A stretch of DNA of 64,000 bases. Source: Chryseobacterium aureum (GTDB lineage: Bacteria > Bacteroidota > Bacteroidia > Flavobacteriales > Weeksellaceae). Positions 14,291 to 23,631 of this stretch are shown here, one piece after another. Position numbers and translations under genes: made by a program. The stretch covers positions 2,356,001-2,420,000 of the forward strand of contig NZ_CP034661.1 in the NCBI RefSeq assembly GCF_003971235.1, read 5' to 3'. The notes beneath the pieces are model-generated. The model did no database searches. It was not told the DNA's origin and worked only from the letters and a program-made list of their open reading frames with translations. Within the stretch, counting starts at the first letter, position 1. Each line of letters starts with the position of its first letter.

Positions 14291-16738
14291 ATGAAAGTTT
14301 TAAAATTTGGCGGAACATCAGTCGCCCATTCTCAGAATATTTTACTGGTGGAAGAAATCATAAAGAGAGAATCTTTAAAGAGTAAAGTTGTAGTCATTGT
14401 ATCAGCCCTTCACGGTGTGACAGATCAACTGATCAAAGCAGCAGAATATGCTTCGGTAAAAGACGAAAATTATATCCAGACTCTTCAGAATCTTGAAGAA
14501 AAGCATATCAGTCTGGTGAAAGAACTTTTTCCCATTGCGGAACAAAGTGCATGGTTAAGTTTCGTAAAAAAGCATTTCAACGATATCGAAGATCTCTGCA
14601 ACGGAATCGCCGTGCTTGGGGAACTGACCAACAGAATTAAAGATAAAATTGCTTCTTACGGAGAATTTTTGTCTTCAAACATTATGGCAGCCAGGCTTCA
14701 GCAGGAGAAATTAGACTGTCTCTGGATGAATTCCGCAGAACTGATCAGAACCGACAGTAATTTTACCCATGCAAAAGTAGATTTCGACACCACCGAAAAA
14801 AACATAATCCGTTTTCTGAACGATAATCAAAACCAGATCATCATTGGTCCTGGTTTTATAGCCCGCGACGAAAAAAATAATACGACCACATTAGGAAGAG
14901 GCGGCTCAGATTATACGGCTTCCATTGTTGCGGCCTCTATAGATGCAGAAGAACTTCAGATCTGGACAGATGTAAGCGGAATGATGACTGCTGATCCGCG
15001 CCTGGCTTCCAACGCTAAACCTATTTCGGAAATCTCTTACCATGAAGCAATGGAACTGTCCCATTTCGGGGCAAAAGTGCTTTACCCGCCATCCATTCAG
15101 CCTGTGATGGTAAAAAATATAGATCTTGTGATCAAAAATACTTTTGATCCGGAAGCAAAGGGGACTTTAATTTCTCATCAGCTGAAAACCTCAGAAGATG
15201 AAAAGCAGATCGCCGTGGGAATTTCAAACATGAACAATATTGCCCTGCTTACCTTGGAAGGAAGCGGAATGGTAGGAATTCCGGGAATTTCAGCAAAACT
15301 GTTCCAGTGTTTAAGTCAGGAGAAAATAAATGTAATCCTTATTACACAGGGATCCTCTGAACATTCCATCACTCTGGCTATTGAAGAAAAAGAAGCTTCA
15401 CGTGCTGAACTGGCGATCAATTCCTCTTTTGCCGATGACATTAACCTTGAAAGAGTATATGCTGTAAAAATTGAAACAGGACTTTCTATTGTGGCAATTG
15501 TGGGAGAAAATATGAAAAGCAGAAGCGGTGTGAGCGCAAAAATGTTTGGATGTCTGGGAAATAACGGGATCAATATAAGAGCCATTGCACAGGGATCTTC
15601 AGAAAGAAATATCAGCATTGTTATTTCAGCAAAAGACAGTAAAAAAGCAGTGAATGTGCTTCACGAAGAATTTTTTGAGTCTGAAATAAAGCAGATCCAC
15701 CTCTATATCAGCGGAACAGGTAATGTAGGCTCGAAGCTGATCCAGCAGATTTATGACCAAAATGCATATTTAAGGGAAAACTTTTTGATTAATCTGAGAA
15801 TTGCAGGAATTTCCAACAGCCGCCATATGGTGCTTTCAGATCAGGGAATAGCAAAGGAAAATTACCTGAACTGGAATGAACAGGGTGAAAAAGCTTCTGC
15901 CAGAGAATTTGCTGATGAAATTATCCGCAGAAATCTCAGGAACTCTGTTTTCGTAGATGTCACTGCAAGCCCTGAAGTACCTGAAGTGTATGAAAGCTTA
16001 TTAAAAAGAAGTGTGAACATTGTAGCCTGCAATAAAATTGCGGCTTCTTCAGATATCAAAAAATATAAAACCTTAAAAAATACAGCAAGAAACCACAGCT
16101 GCAATTTTTATTTTGAAACCAATGTAGGTGCAGGGCTTCCGGTCATAGGAACCATTAGCGACCTTATCAAAAGCGGAGACCAGATTCAGTCAATCAAAGC
16201 TGTTTTAAGCGGAACGTTGAATTTCGTTTTTAATGAGTATGATGGAAGCAGAACATTTTCTGAAGTAGTAGCCCAGGCTCAGAAAGAAGGGTATACAGAA
16301 CCGGATCCTAGACTGGACCTCTCCGGAACAGATGTGGCAAGAAAAATTTTAATTCTGGCCAGAGAAGCAGGATATCCTCTTCAGTTTGAAGACATTGAGA
16401 ACATAGGCTTCCTGCCGGAAGAATGCATGCAGGGAAGCGTAGAAAGCTTCTACGAAAAGCTTACAGTATATGAAGAGCATTTTAAAAACTTACTGAATAC
16501 AGCGAAAAACGAAGGCAAAATATTAAAATACGTTGCAGAATTTGAAAACGGAAAAGCCAAAGTAGGCTTACAGCATATCGCTCCGGAAAGTGATCTGTTT
16601 CATCTTTACGGCAAAGATAATATCGTTATTTTTAAAACCCTCAGGTATTCCGAACAGCCATTGGTGGTAAAAGGTGCCGGTGCCGGTGCAGACGTAACGG
16701 CAAGCGGAGTTTTTGCAGACATTATTCGTTCCATCTAA
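14291..16738 (+). CDS. thrA: Bifunctional aspartokinase/homoserine dehydrogenase I
   Basis: This fused enzyme catalyses the first and third steps from aspartate to threonine. The 815-residue protein has an N-terminal kinase (VLKFGGTSVAHSQNI, GRGGSDYTASIVAASI, WTDVSGMMTADPR). A tandem ACT regulatory region (~310-460) contains two VxGIxxxxxKxFxxLxxxxINVxxITQGSSExSI-type motifs. The homoserine dehydrogenase (~467-815) begins ISGTGNVGSKLIQQI and contains NKIAASSDIKKYK, GAGLPVIGTISDLIKSGDQI and LSGTLNFVFNEYD. ACT domains imply feedback by threonine. ATG 14291 is chosen over the TTG one codon earlier. It leads the thr operon. Confidence 0.96.
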   Translation: MKVLKFGGTSVAHSQNILLVEEIIKRESLKSKVVVIVSALHGVTDQLIKAAEYASVKDENYIQTLQNLEEKHISLVKELFPIAEQSAWLSFVKKHFNDIEDLCNGIAVLGELTNRIKDKIASYGEFLSSNIMAARLQQEKLDCLWMNSAELIRTDSNFTHAKVDFDTTEKNIIRFLNDNQNQIIIGPGFIARDEKNNTTTLGRGGSDYTASIVAASIDAEELQIWTDVSGMMTADPRLASNAKPISEISYHEAMELSHFGAKVLYPPSIQPVMVKNIDLVIKNTFDPEAKGTLISHQLKTSEDEKQIAVGISNMNNIALLTLEGSGMVGIPGISAKLFQCLSQEKINVILITQGSSEHSITLAIEEKEASRAELAINSSFADDINLERVYAVKIETGLSIVAIVGENMKSRSGVSAKMFGCLGNNGINIRAIAQGSSERNISIVISAKDSKKAVNVLHEEFFESEIKQIHLYISGTGNVGSKLIQQIYDQNAYLRENFLINLRIAGISNSRHMVLSDQGIAKENYLNWNEQGEKASAREFADEIIRRNLRNSVFVDVTASPEVPEVYESLLKRSVNIVACNKIAASSDIKKYKTLKNTARNHSCNFYFETNVGAGLPVIGTISDLIKSGDQIQSIKAVLSGTLNFVFNEYDGSRTFSEVVAQAQKEGYTEPDPRLDLSGTDVARKILILAREAGYPLQFEDIENIGFLPEECMQGSVESFYEKLTVYEEHFKNLLNTAKNEGKILKYVAEFENGKAKVGLQHIAPESDLFHLYGKDNIVIFKTLRYSEQPLVVKGAGAGADVTASGVFADIIRSI

Positions 16739-16747
16739 AATACAGTT

Positions 16748-17674
16748 ATGAAAAAAGTAAAATTAAAAGTCCCCGCTACTGTTGCCAATCTGGTTTGCGG
16801 ATTCGATATTTTAGGAATGGCCGTCCATGATCCTTATGATGAGATGGAATTTAAATTACTGGAAACGCCTGAAATTATTATAAAACATTCTGATTCTTTT
16901 GGACTTCCTGAAGAACCTTCTAAAAATGTTGCAGGAGTTGTCCTGCTAAAAATTCAGGAATACTTTAACCTGAAAAACGGTTTTGAAGTCATCATCCATA
17001 AACATATAAAGCCGGGAAGCGGGCTCGGCTCCAGTGCGGCAAGTGCCGCCGGAGCCGCCTTTGGGGCCAATCTTTTATTAGGAAACAGATTATCAAAAGA
17101 GGAAATGGTTCATTTTGCTATGTTTGGAGAAGAACTCGCTTCAGGAGTACGCCATGCAGACAATATTGCCCCTTGCATTTATGGTGGTATTACGCTGGTA
17201 AAATCTACCAGCCCTATTGATATTATTCCCCTGAACAGCCCGGATTTATTTGTAACCGCCGTTCATCCGCAAGTGGAAGTTAAAACTTCAGATGCCCGGC
17301 AGATTTTAAAGAAAAATATCACTTTAAAAAGCGCTGTTGAACAATGGGGAAATATAGCCGGGCTGGTTGCAGGTATTCAGAAAAATGATTTCTCATTAAT
17401 TGGAAGAAGTCTTCATGACGTCATTATAGAGCCTGTCCGCAGCATCCTGATTCCGAAATTTGACGAAATTAAAGCAGAAAGTATTCAATTGGGAGCATTA
17501 GGAGGAGGAATTTCAGGTTCAGGCCCTTCTATTTTTATGTTGTCTGAAAAGAAAGAAACCGCAGAAAAAATTGCTCAGATGATGAAATCTGCCTATACTG
17601 AAATTGATATAAAAAGTTTTGTCTATGTTTCAAAAATAAATCCGGCGGGAATCCAAATCGTTGAAGAAGCTTAA
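16748..17674 (+). CDS. thrB: Homoserine kinase
   Basis: ThrB phosphorylates homoserine to O-phosphohomoserine. This 308-residue GHMP-family kinase starts VKLKVPATVANLVCGFDILGMAV and has the ATP-binding KPGSGLGSSAASAAGAAFGANLL (~88-110). It ends with the third GHMP motif GALGGGISGSGPSIFMLSE. It begins nine bases after thrA and is followed by thrC after 16 bases, as expected for a co-transcribed pathway. Confidence 0.96.
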   Translation: MKKVKLKVPATVANLVCGFDILGMAVHDPYDEMEFKLLETPEIIIKHSDSFGLPEEPSKNVAGVVLLKIQEYFNLKNGFEVIIHKHIKPGSGLGSSAASAAGAAFGANLLLGNRLSKEEMVHFAMFGEELASGVRHADNIAPCIYGGITLVKSTSPIDIIPLNSPDLFVTAVHPQVEVKTSDARQILKKNITLKSAVEQWGNIAGLVAGIQKNDFSLIGRSLHDVIIEPVRSILIPKFDEIKAESIQLGALGGGISGSGPSIFMLSEKKETAEKIAQMMKSAYTEIDIKSFVYVSKINPAGIQIVEEA

Positions 17675-17690
17675 TCATAAAAAAACAGAA

Positions 17691-18995
17691 ATGAAATATT
17701 ATAATTTAAAGGACCCTTCGGAAAAAATTGATTTCAAAGGGGCAACCATAAAAGGTCAGGGAAAAGAAAAGGGATTGTTTTTCCCTGAAAACATTCCTCA
17801 GTTTGATGAAGAATTTATTCAAAATCTAGATCAATATTCTAATGAAGAAATTGCATACAGGTGCATGAAAGATTTTGTGGGAGATGAAATTCCTTCAGAA
17901 GTCTTAAAAGAAATTGTTGAAGAAACTGTCAGTTTTGATATCCCTTTGGTCAAGATCAATGAACAGATATCTATATTGGAACTGTTTCATGGCCCTACCT
18001 TAGCTTTCAAAGATATTGGCGCGAGATTCATGAGTCGCTGTCTGTCTTATTTCTTGAAAGACGAACAGAAAAAAGTCACTGTTCTTGTAGCCACTTCAGG
18101 AGACACGGGTGGAGCTGTTGCCCATGGTTTTTATAAAATCCCACAGATCGATGTAGTTATATTGTATCCAAAGAACAGAGTAAGTCCGGTTCAGGAGAAA
18201 CAGCTTACGGCATTGGGAGAAAACATTTCAGCATTGGAAGTCAACGGCAGTTTTGATGATTGTCAGAACCTTGTAAAACAGGCTTTTTCGGATGAGGAAA
18301 TCAACAGCCAGCTATTTTTAACATCTGCCAATTCTATCAATGTTGCAAGATGGCTTCCTCAGCAGATTTATTATTTAATCGCATTAAAACAATGGAAACA
18401 ATATCATAAAGGACAACCAATAATTTGTGTTCCAAGCGGTAATTTTGGAAATATCTGTGCCGGACTACTGGCTTATTTCAGAGGTTTGCCTGCCAGTCAC
18501 TTTATCGCGGCCTGTAATGCCAACCATGTCATTCCGGATTATTTTGCAACGCAAAACTACCAGCCACAAAAAGCGGTCGCTACCCTATCCAATGCCATGG
18601 ATGTTGGAGATCCGAGTAATTTTGTAAGAATTCTGGAGCTTTTCGGGCATCAGTTTGAAACTTTACAAAATAAAATATCAGCTTATTCCATTGATGATGA
18701 TCAAACCATGAGTACCATCACAAAAGTCTACGAGAAATACAGATATATTCTGGAACCTCACAGTGCCGTTGCATTTGCTGCAATGGAACAGTACTTGCAA
18801 GAAAATACTGAGCAAAAAGGATTTATTCTGGGGACCGCACATCCGGTAAAGTTTCCTGATGCAGTGGAAAAAGCGATTCATAACCCAATTGAAATTCCAC
18901 AATCACTGAATGAGCTCATGAAAAAGGAGAAAAAAACTGTAGAAATAAATTCAGATTTTGAAGAATTAAGACGATTTTTGCTTCATAAAATCTGA
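17691..18995 (+). CDS. thrC: Threonine synthase
   Basis: ThrC converts O-phosphohomoserine to threonine using pyridoxal phosphate. The 434-residue protein has ISILELFHGPTLAFKDIGARFMSR, whose Lys (~109) is the PLP Schiff-base residue, and VATSGDTGGAVAHGF, the phosphate-binding loop. SANSINVARWLPQQIYY, CVPSGNFGNICAGLLA and FILGTAHPVKFPDAVEKAI complete the family's landmarks. The start is placed at the ATG at 17691; an in-frame upstream ATG would overlap the end of thrB. The next gene, folB, starts five bases after its stop. Confidence 0.96.
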   Translation: MKYYNLKDPSEKIDFKGATIKGQGKEKGLFFPENIPQFDEEFIQNLDQYSNEEIAYRCMKDFVGDEIPSEVLKEIVEETVSFDIPLVKINEQISILELFHGPTLAFKDIGARFMSRCLSYFLKDEQKKVTVLVATSGDTGGAVAHGFYKIPQIDVVILYPKNRVSPVQEKQLTALGENISALEVNGSFDDCQNLVKQAFSDEEINSQLFLTSANSINVARWLPQQIYYLIALKQWKQYHKGQPIICVPSGNFGNICAGLLAYFRGLPASHFIAACNANHVIPDYFATQNYQPQKAVATLSNAMDVGDPSNFVRILELFGHQFETLQNKISAYSIDDDQTMSTITKVYEKYRYILEPHSAVAFAAMEQYLQENTEQKGFILGTAHPVKFPDAVEKAIHNPIEIPQSLNELMKKEKKTVEINSDFEELRRFLLHKI

Positions 18996-18999
18996 AGCA

Positions 19000-19368
19000 A
19001 TGAGCAAAATATATCTTGAAGAGGTAAAAATATATGCGTACCATGGTGTACTTCCCGAAGAAAATATCATCGGAACGTATTATATTCTGAATGCAGAACT
19101 TCATACCGATCTGTGGAAAGCCGCCACATCTGATAATTTGCATGACACCATAAGTTATGCGGATATCAATGACATCCTTCACGGCGAAATGAAAATACAA
19201 TCCAAATTACTGGAACATGTAGCCGGAAGAATCATCACAAAAATCCATGACCGCTTTCCACAGGTTGATTATATTAAATTAAAAATAACGAAAACAGCTC
19301 CTCCTATGCAGGGAGAAATGAAAGGAGCCAGCATTGAGCTTGAAAAGAGTTTTAAGCCGGAAAATTAA
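19000..19368 (+). CDS. folB: Dihydroneopterin aldolase
   Basis: FolB cleaves 7,8-dihydroneopterin to 6-hydroxymethyl-dihydropterin in folate synthesis. The 122-residue protein opens IYLEEVKIYAYHGVLPEENIIGTYYILN, matching the family's YGYHGxxxxEQxxGxxF core. It contains DTISYADINDILHGEM and LEHVAGRI and ends LKITKTAPPMQGEMKGASIELE. It forms an octamer in known members. Its placement five bases behind thrC suggests co-transcription without a pathway link. Confidence 0.93.
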   Translation: MSKIYLEEVKIYAYHGVLPEENIIGTYYILNAELHTDLWKAATSDNLHDTISYADINDILHGEMKIQSKLLEHVAGRIITKIHDRFPQVDYIKLKITKTAPPMQGEMKGASIELEKSFKPEN

Positions 19369-19403
19369 AATGCTTATTTTCGTCTCATAAAAAAACATAT
19401 CAA

Positions 19404-20768
19404 TTGAAATTCGTTACAATATTATTTTTAGCTGTAGGGATCAACGCTTTTGGTCAGGCTGGTGCAGATAATCAGCTGGCGACTTATAACTTCCCTAAGA
19501 TCAAATCCAGCATTACAATGCCAGTGACCATTCCTCTTTCGGAACTTAGCAATATGATCAATGCTTCTGTAAAAGATCTGGTGTACCAGGATGATTCCTA
19601 TACGGATAACAACAATGACCAGTTCAAAGTAAAAGTTTGGAAGACAAGACCTATCCGCCTGGTAGGAGGTACCAGCCAGAATTTACTGATTGAAGTTCCT
19701 TTAAAAATATGGGCAGAAAAAGGAATCGGTACTTTGGGAGTGTATACCTATCAGAATACCACTTTTGAAACCGTAATGTCTTTCAATACCACTGTTACTT
19801 TTAAAAATAACTGGACCATCACCACCAATACCCAGCCCAACGGTTTCAGATGGGTAACCAAACCTGTGCTGGATTATGGAAGAATACAGATTCCTATTAC
19901 TCCCATTGTTGAAAAAAGCTTAAAGGAACAGCAGGAAAAATTCTGTAAAACAATTGACCAGCAAATGGCTACCCAGCTGAATTTCCAGCAATATGCCCTA
20001 ATGGCCTGGAATACTTTTCTGCAGCCCTTCAATATTTCGGAAGAATATAATACCTGGCTGAAAGTAAGTCCGGTAGGCGTCAATATCACTCCTTTAAAAT
20101 TTTATGGAAACCAGATCAATGCTACCCTTGGGGTGGATATCTATTCTGAAACTTTTACAGGCAATAAACCCGCAGCTTCTTCCCCTGTAACCAGTGTTGC
20201 TAATTTCAACTCAAGCCCTACCGTTGCTGATAAGTTTATTTTACAAACAACAGCCAATATTCCTTTTACTGAAGCAAGTAATATGGCAAGAAATACATTC
20301 CTGAACAAGGAGTTTGATGTACGCGACTCAAAAGTGAAAGTAACCGACATCAGAGTCTACGGTCTTGATAACAGAGTGGTTATTGAAGCCCAGACCGATG
20401 GTTATATCAAAGGAACTTCCATTATTTCTGGGATTCCGGTGTATGATGAAACCAAAAGAAAGATTGTTTTATCAGAAACCAAATTTAAGCTGAAAACAAC
20501 CAATATTTTGCAAAAAACAGCTTCCCTCCTATTTCAGGGGAAAATCGTAAAAATGATTGAAGAGGAATACGGTATCCCTACTCAGGAACTGGAAGAGACC
20601 TCAAGGAAAAGTATAGAAGAAGCTTTCAACAAAGAATATTATAAAGGTTTAAAAATGAGCGGAAAAGTCTTCAATCTTAAACCCAGTAAAATTCTGCTCA
20701 GCAATACAGGCATTACAGCCGTTATTGATACAAATGCTTCATTAAAATTACTGGTCAACGGATTTTAA
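19404..20768 (+). CDS. Exported DUF4403-family protein
   Basis: The 454-residue protein starts at a TTG codon (19404) that gives a good signal peptide (KFVTILFLAVGINAFGQ). The body matches the DUF4403 family of Bacteroidota and Proteobacteria: repeated beta-rich SMTP-like segments (SITMPVTIPLSELSNMIN, then ANIPFTEASNMARNTFLNKEF), about two related halves, each beginning with a 'xPxTxLxxxxN' stretch. Tubular lipid-binding folds have been suggested for such proteins, but no function is established. It follows folB by 35 bases and precedes the RDD gene. Confidence 0.8.
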   Translation: MKFVTILFLAVGINAFGQAGADNQLATYNFPKIKSSITMPVTIPLSELSNMINASVKDLVYQDDSYTDNNNDQFKVKVWKTRPIRLVGGTSQNLLIEVPLKIWAEKGIGTLGVYTYQNTTFETVMSFNTTVTFKNNWTITTNTQPNGFRWVTKPVLDYGRIQIPITPIVEKSLKEQQEKFCKTIDQQMATQLNFQQYALMAWNTFLQPFNISEEYNTWLKVSPVGVNITPLKFYGNQINATLGVDIYSETFTGNKPAASSPVTSVANFNSSPTVADKFILQTTANIPFTEASNMARNTFLNKEFDVRDSKVKVTDIRVYGLDNRVVIEAQTDGYIKGTSIISGIPVYDETKRKIVLSETKFKLKTTNILQKTASLLFQGKIVKMIEEEYGIPTQELEETSRKSIEEAFNKEYYKGLKMSGKVFNLKPSKILLSNTGITAVIDTNASLKLLVNGF

Positions 20769-20811
20769 AACCTTCAATAAAAACTAAACTAAAAAACTAA
20801 TAACCTTATAC

Positions 20812-21318
20812 ATGAGAAAATATCTAGCTGTTGTTGATAGGCATAAAGCGTCTACAGGTACAAGATTCCTTAATTATTTCCTTGATAGAATCTTTATTCA
20901 GATTATATTTTATATTTTTTTCTTTGCTTTTGCATTATTCTACTCCATTGTTTTTGGAGAAGTAATTAGCGAAGAAGATATTGATAACAATACAAGTCTA
21001 GCCGTATCTATCATTATTTCTTACTTTTTTGTATTTTTTGCTTATTTCTTTTTCATGGAATATTATTTAGGGAAGACCATTGCAAAGTACATTACCGGAA
21101 CAAAAGTGATCAGTATAGATGGAAATCAACCTACATCACTACAAATAGCGGGACGCATATTTTCCCGAATGGTTCCTTTTGATTCTCTTTCTTTTTTTGG
21201 AGAAAACGGATGGCATGACAGCTGGAGTGATACCCGAGTTATTAACCTTAAAAATTATCAGGCTGAAATTCAAGCAAAAAGCGAAATAGAAGCTCTTGGA
21301 AAGAAAGAAATTGCCTAA
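20812..21318 (+). CDS. RDD-family inner-membrane protein
   Basis: The 168-residue protein begins with a short cytoplasmic part and the RDD entry motif (KASTGTRFLNYFLDRIFIQIIFYIFFFAFALFY). A second hydrophobic pair follows (VSIIISYFFVFFAYFFFMEYYLGKTIAKYITGTKVI) and then GRIFSRMVPFDSLSFF. RDD proteins are small membrane proteins named for conserved Arg/Asp residues; a transport role has been proposed for some. It lies 43 bases after the DUF4403 gene and just before tRNA-Cys. Confidence 0.85.
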   Translation: MRKYLAVVDRHKASTGTRFLNYFLDRIFIQIIFYIFFFAFALFYSIVFGEVISEEDIDNNTSLAVSIIISYFFVFFAYFFFMEYYLGKTIAKYITGTKVISIDGNQPTSLQIAGRIFSRMVPFDSLSFFGENGWHDSWSDTRVINLKNYQAEIQAKSEIEALGKKEIA

Positions 21319-21323
21319 AAACT

Positions 21324-21353
21324 TTTGTTCATAAAGAAATTTTGCTATATTTG
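21324..21353 (+). promoter_or_regulatory. Promoter of tRNA-Cys
   Basis: TTTG (21324-21327), an 18-base spacer and TATATTTG (21346-21353), 22 bases before the mature tRNA 5' end. Confidence 0.75.
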
Positions 21354-21375
21354 CACACCTCAAAAATGGTAACAG

Positions 21376-21446
21376 GGTACTTTGGCCGAGCGGCTAGGCA
21401 GTGGTCTGCAACACCATCTACAGCGGTTCGAATCCGCTAGGTACCT
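21376..21446 (+). tRNA. tRNA-Cys (anticodon GCA)
   Basis: The sequence folds into a complete cloverleaf. The acceptor is GGTACTT/AGGTACC, the D arm GCC...GGC, the anticodon stem GTGGT/ACCAT with loop CTGCAAC, and the T arm AGCGG/CCGCT with loop TTCGAAT. Anticodon GCA and discriminator base T are those of tRNA-Cys. CCA is not encoded. A strong terminator follows within seven bases. Confidence 0.95.
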
Positions 21447-21452
21447 CTTAAA

Positions 21453-21482
21453 AAAACCTCTAAATAATTTAGAGGTTTTTTT
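21453..21482 (+). terminator. Terminator of tRNA-Cys
   Basis: AAACCTCTAAAT and ATTTAGAGGTTT form a perfect stem followed by a T run. Confidence 0.9.
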
Positions 21483-21734
21483 GTTGTTTATTTTTATAAA
21501 ATTATCACCTGTATATCTTTATATTTCAGGAAAAAGAACAGCCCTATATCTTACAATAATGAACCGTTTTTATCACAATATTCTCAGTACCTATGATTTT
21601 CTTAGAACTATATGAGATTACAGTGTTTAATAGTGTTTAATGTAAGTACTTTAAGCAAAAAAAATCACAATCAGCACGCTGATAAGGTTATTCCAAAAGA
21701 AAAAACATATACTGTCTGATTTATCTTAATAAAC

Positions 21735-21761
21735 ATCCCGGCCATCTGGTTGGGATTTTTC
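21735..21761 (+). terminator. Hairpin with T run (plus strand)
   Basis: ATCCC and GGGAT, with GGCC/GGTT partly extending the stem, followed by TTTTTCTTC. It could end a plus-strand small transcript starting after the tRNA. Confidence 0.5.
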
Positions 21762-21776
21762 TTCTTTTTAGACAAA

Positions 21777-21875
21777 AAAAATCCTCGGAAATTCCGAGGA
21801 TAAAAACTAATAACCATGAAAACTCAAATTAAACATGAGTTATCTTTTTATATTGAAAAATCGTGCCAAGAATAA
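21777..21875 (-). ncRNA. Candidate small RNA with sigma-54-like promoter and perfect terminator
   Basis: Read on the minus strand, TTGGCACGATTTTTCA (about 21854-21869) resembles a sigma-54 -24/-12 element except for the -12 GC. About 50 bases later a perfect stem ATCCTCGGAAATTCCGAGGAT (21781-21801) is followed by eight T. Between them, complementary pieces (AACTCA/TGAGTT, ATAAC/GTTAT) can fold. No ORF of note lies in the transcript. This is a candidate only. Confidence 0.35.
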
Positions 21876-22243
21876 CAAATTTGATAAAAAAAGCTAATTT
21901 ATTCCTTCAAATTCATATTTCGTATTTCAGCATTTTAAACCTATATTATTGATGTTTTGAAAACTGCCTCATAATTATTTATAATTAATTCAGACAAATA
22001 CAACAGCATCATCAAAGTATTGGAAAAAAAATAATTTACATTTTAATAAAAAAAAATTAATATTCATGAAATACATCTTTTATTCATAGCTATTTGAGCA
22101 GGTCAAAAATTAAAAAATGACTAAATGCTCTATTTTTTACCTGTTTAAAATCAATCAGCCAAATGAAGACACAATGATATCCGAAGTTTTTGCAGTTAAA
22201 AACTTATCAAACGGAATACCGTGTAAGTAATATCAAAGAAAAA

Positions 22244-22278
22244 GCCTCCAGAATAGGAGGCCTCAAAAAACACAAATG
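22244..22278. repeat. Hairpin plus ACACAAATGATG module, copy 1
   Basis: The stem GCCTCC/GGAGGC (22244-22261) is followed by AAAAAACACAAATGATG. The same hairpin-plus-tail recurs at 22712-22748. On the minus strand the stem is followed by TTTTTCTTT, like a terminator. Confidence 0.6.
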
Positions 22279-22578
22279 ATGAAAAAAAATTTTATTGTAT
22301 AGATAAAATTATTTTATCTATTAATTCTAACAACAAAGATATACCAGTCTTAATTTTTATTTTATGAGTATAATCATAAAATTATTATTTCTTCTAAATA
22401 GAGGAATTTTCTGCCTAAATATCATAAAACAACATCATAAAAAGGCACATAATCAGAGCCAAAAAACAACAACACAATTCGTTTTTTTATTCTACAGAAA
22501 ATTTTCGAACTCCATAATTAATCAAACCAATAGCATATAACGTAATATGAAAGTTACCTGAGCCCCTAATAAAAAACA

Positions 22579-22606
22579 AAAGACTTCTCAAAACGAAAAG
22601 TCTTTT
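22579..22606. terminator. Hairpin with T run
   Basis: AAAGACTT and AAGTCTTT flank a 12-base loop, with T-rich sequence after the stem on both strands. Confidence 0.5.
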
Positions 22607-22711
22607 TGATAAAATATGGAATGGAATGTTTTTGATCAAATATACCATCTGCAGTCCAATTGTTATATGAGCAGGATCATAAACTTCAGGTCAGAAGTAA
22701 AGAAATACAAA

Positions 22712-22748
22712 AGGCCTCCTTGCGGAGGCCTAAAAAACACAAATGATG
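22712..22748. repeat. Hairpin plus ACACAAATGATG module, copy 2
   Basis: The perfect stem AGGCCTCC/GGAGGCCT with loop TTGC is followed by AAAAAACACAAATGATGAAA. On the plus strand it could precede a 19-codon ORF (MMKKIYLEKS...). On the minus strand it could be a terminator. Confidence 0.6.
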
Positions 22749-22948
22749 AAAAAAATCTATTTAGAAAAATCCAAACAGAATATTTTAAAAATCATTCTAT
22801 AGAACCGTGCACCCTATTTCTTCATCAGAAATACAATACAAAACCGGAAGAGAAGAATGATTGCTTTTATAAGAGTCAAACTGCATCCCGAGGATAAAAT
22901 ACCTTATAATATTAGGATATTCCCATTCTGAGTTGCTGTTCACAAACA

Positions 22949-23389
22949 TTATTCCTCCCAAACGATTGGAATATACACTGTAATATAGCCATCAGAATCT
23001 ACCTGCGCGTCCGAAACTGTAGCAATTACTGTTCCATACCCTACCCAGCCACCTTGTCCCTGCATTGCAGAAAAAGTATAAGTTCCCGCCGGAAGACCGT
23101 CATAATATTGCGGAACCGACTGGAATCCACCGCCATAATAAGTATCATACACTTCTCCTGTAACCATATTTTCAGCCACAAAACTTCCTACATCATAATT
23201 TCCTGAAAGAATTTTTGTTCCGTTTTTTGAAAGAAGTCCATAACGGATTTTGAAAGTCTGCGCTTTCAGAGTCTTGTCAGACAGTTCAGAACAGCTTTTA
23301 TGAGCCTCTACTGTTTCTCCTGAAGAAAAAGACATGGTAACAGTCAACAATCCTATTAGTGCTGATACTGTAAAAATTGATTTTTTCAT
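22949..23389 (-). CDS. Small secreted protein of unknown function
   Basis: The 146-residue product from the ATG at 23389 has a clear signal peptide (MKKSIFTVSALIGLLTVTMSFSSG, cleavage near residues 21-24). An earlier in-frame ATG would hide it. The mature part is beta-rich and rich in Tyr, Gly and Val (FKIRYGLLSKNGTKILSGNYDVGSFVAENMVTGEVYDTYYGGG...). It contains GLPAGTYTFSAMQGQGGWVGYG, like a small extracellular or periplasmic beta-sandwich. A single cysteine lies near the mature N-terminus. I recognise no family. It stands alone after the hairpin-rich region. Confidence 0.75.
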   Translation of the reverse strand: MKKSIFTVSALIGLLTVTMSFSSGETVEAHKSCSELSDKTLKAQTFKIRYGLLSKNGTKILSGNYDVGSFVAENMVTGEVYDTYYGGGFQSVPQYYDGLPAGTYTFSAMQGQGGWVGYGTVIATVSDAQVDSDGYITVYIPIVWEE

Positions 23390-23631
23390 ATTAAAAGTAA
23401 TTGGTAATTCAAAAATAATCAACTTATATGAATTCAAGAAAAACAGTCCGTGAACTAAAATTTACAAATACTCCCCAAACCCTTTCCAGCAAAACAAAAT
23501 CAATCATTATTAACAATCAGTTTTGCTTATAAATTTCAACTTTAACACTTATTAACTAAAATTTGGCTTCATAATTGAAAATACCTATAAAATTAAAGTC
23601 GATTCGGCTTTATCGTATTAAAATTTGAATT

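Larger units (their letters stand above)
21487..22948. other. 1.46-kb hairpin-rich non-coding region
   Basis: No convincing protein gene lies here. The stretch is very AT-rich but contains at least six strong hairpins: 21676-21689 (ATCAGC/GCTGAT), 21735-21761, 21781-21801, 22244-22261, 22579-22606 and 22712-22731. Several have T runs on the minus strand, so they may end small RNAs. The ORF 22616-22897 crosses one of these hairpins and has no family features. Confidence 0.7.

Noticed and set aside
21382..21615. ORF overlapping tRNA-Cys
   Set aside because: It runs through the tRNA and its terminator, so it cannot be a gene.
22616..22897. 93-codon ORF in the hairpin-rich region
   Set aside because: It crosses a perfect hairpin and the repeated module, and shows no family features.
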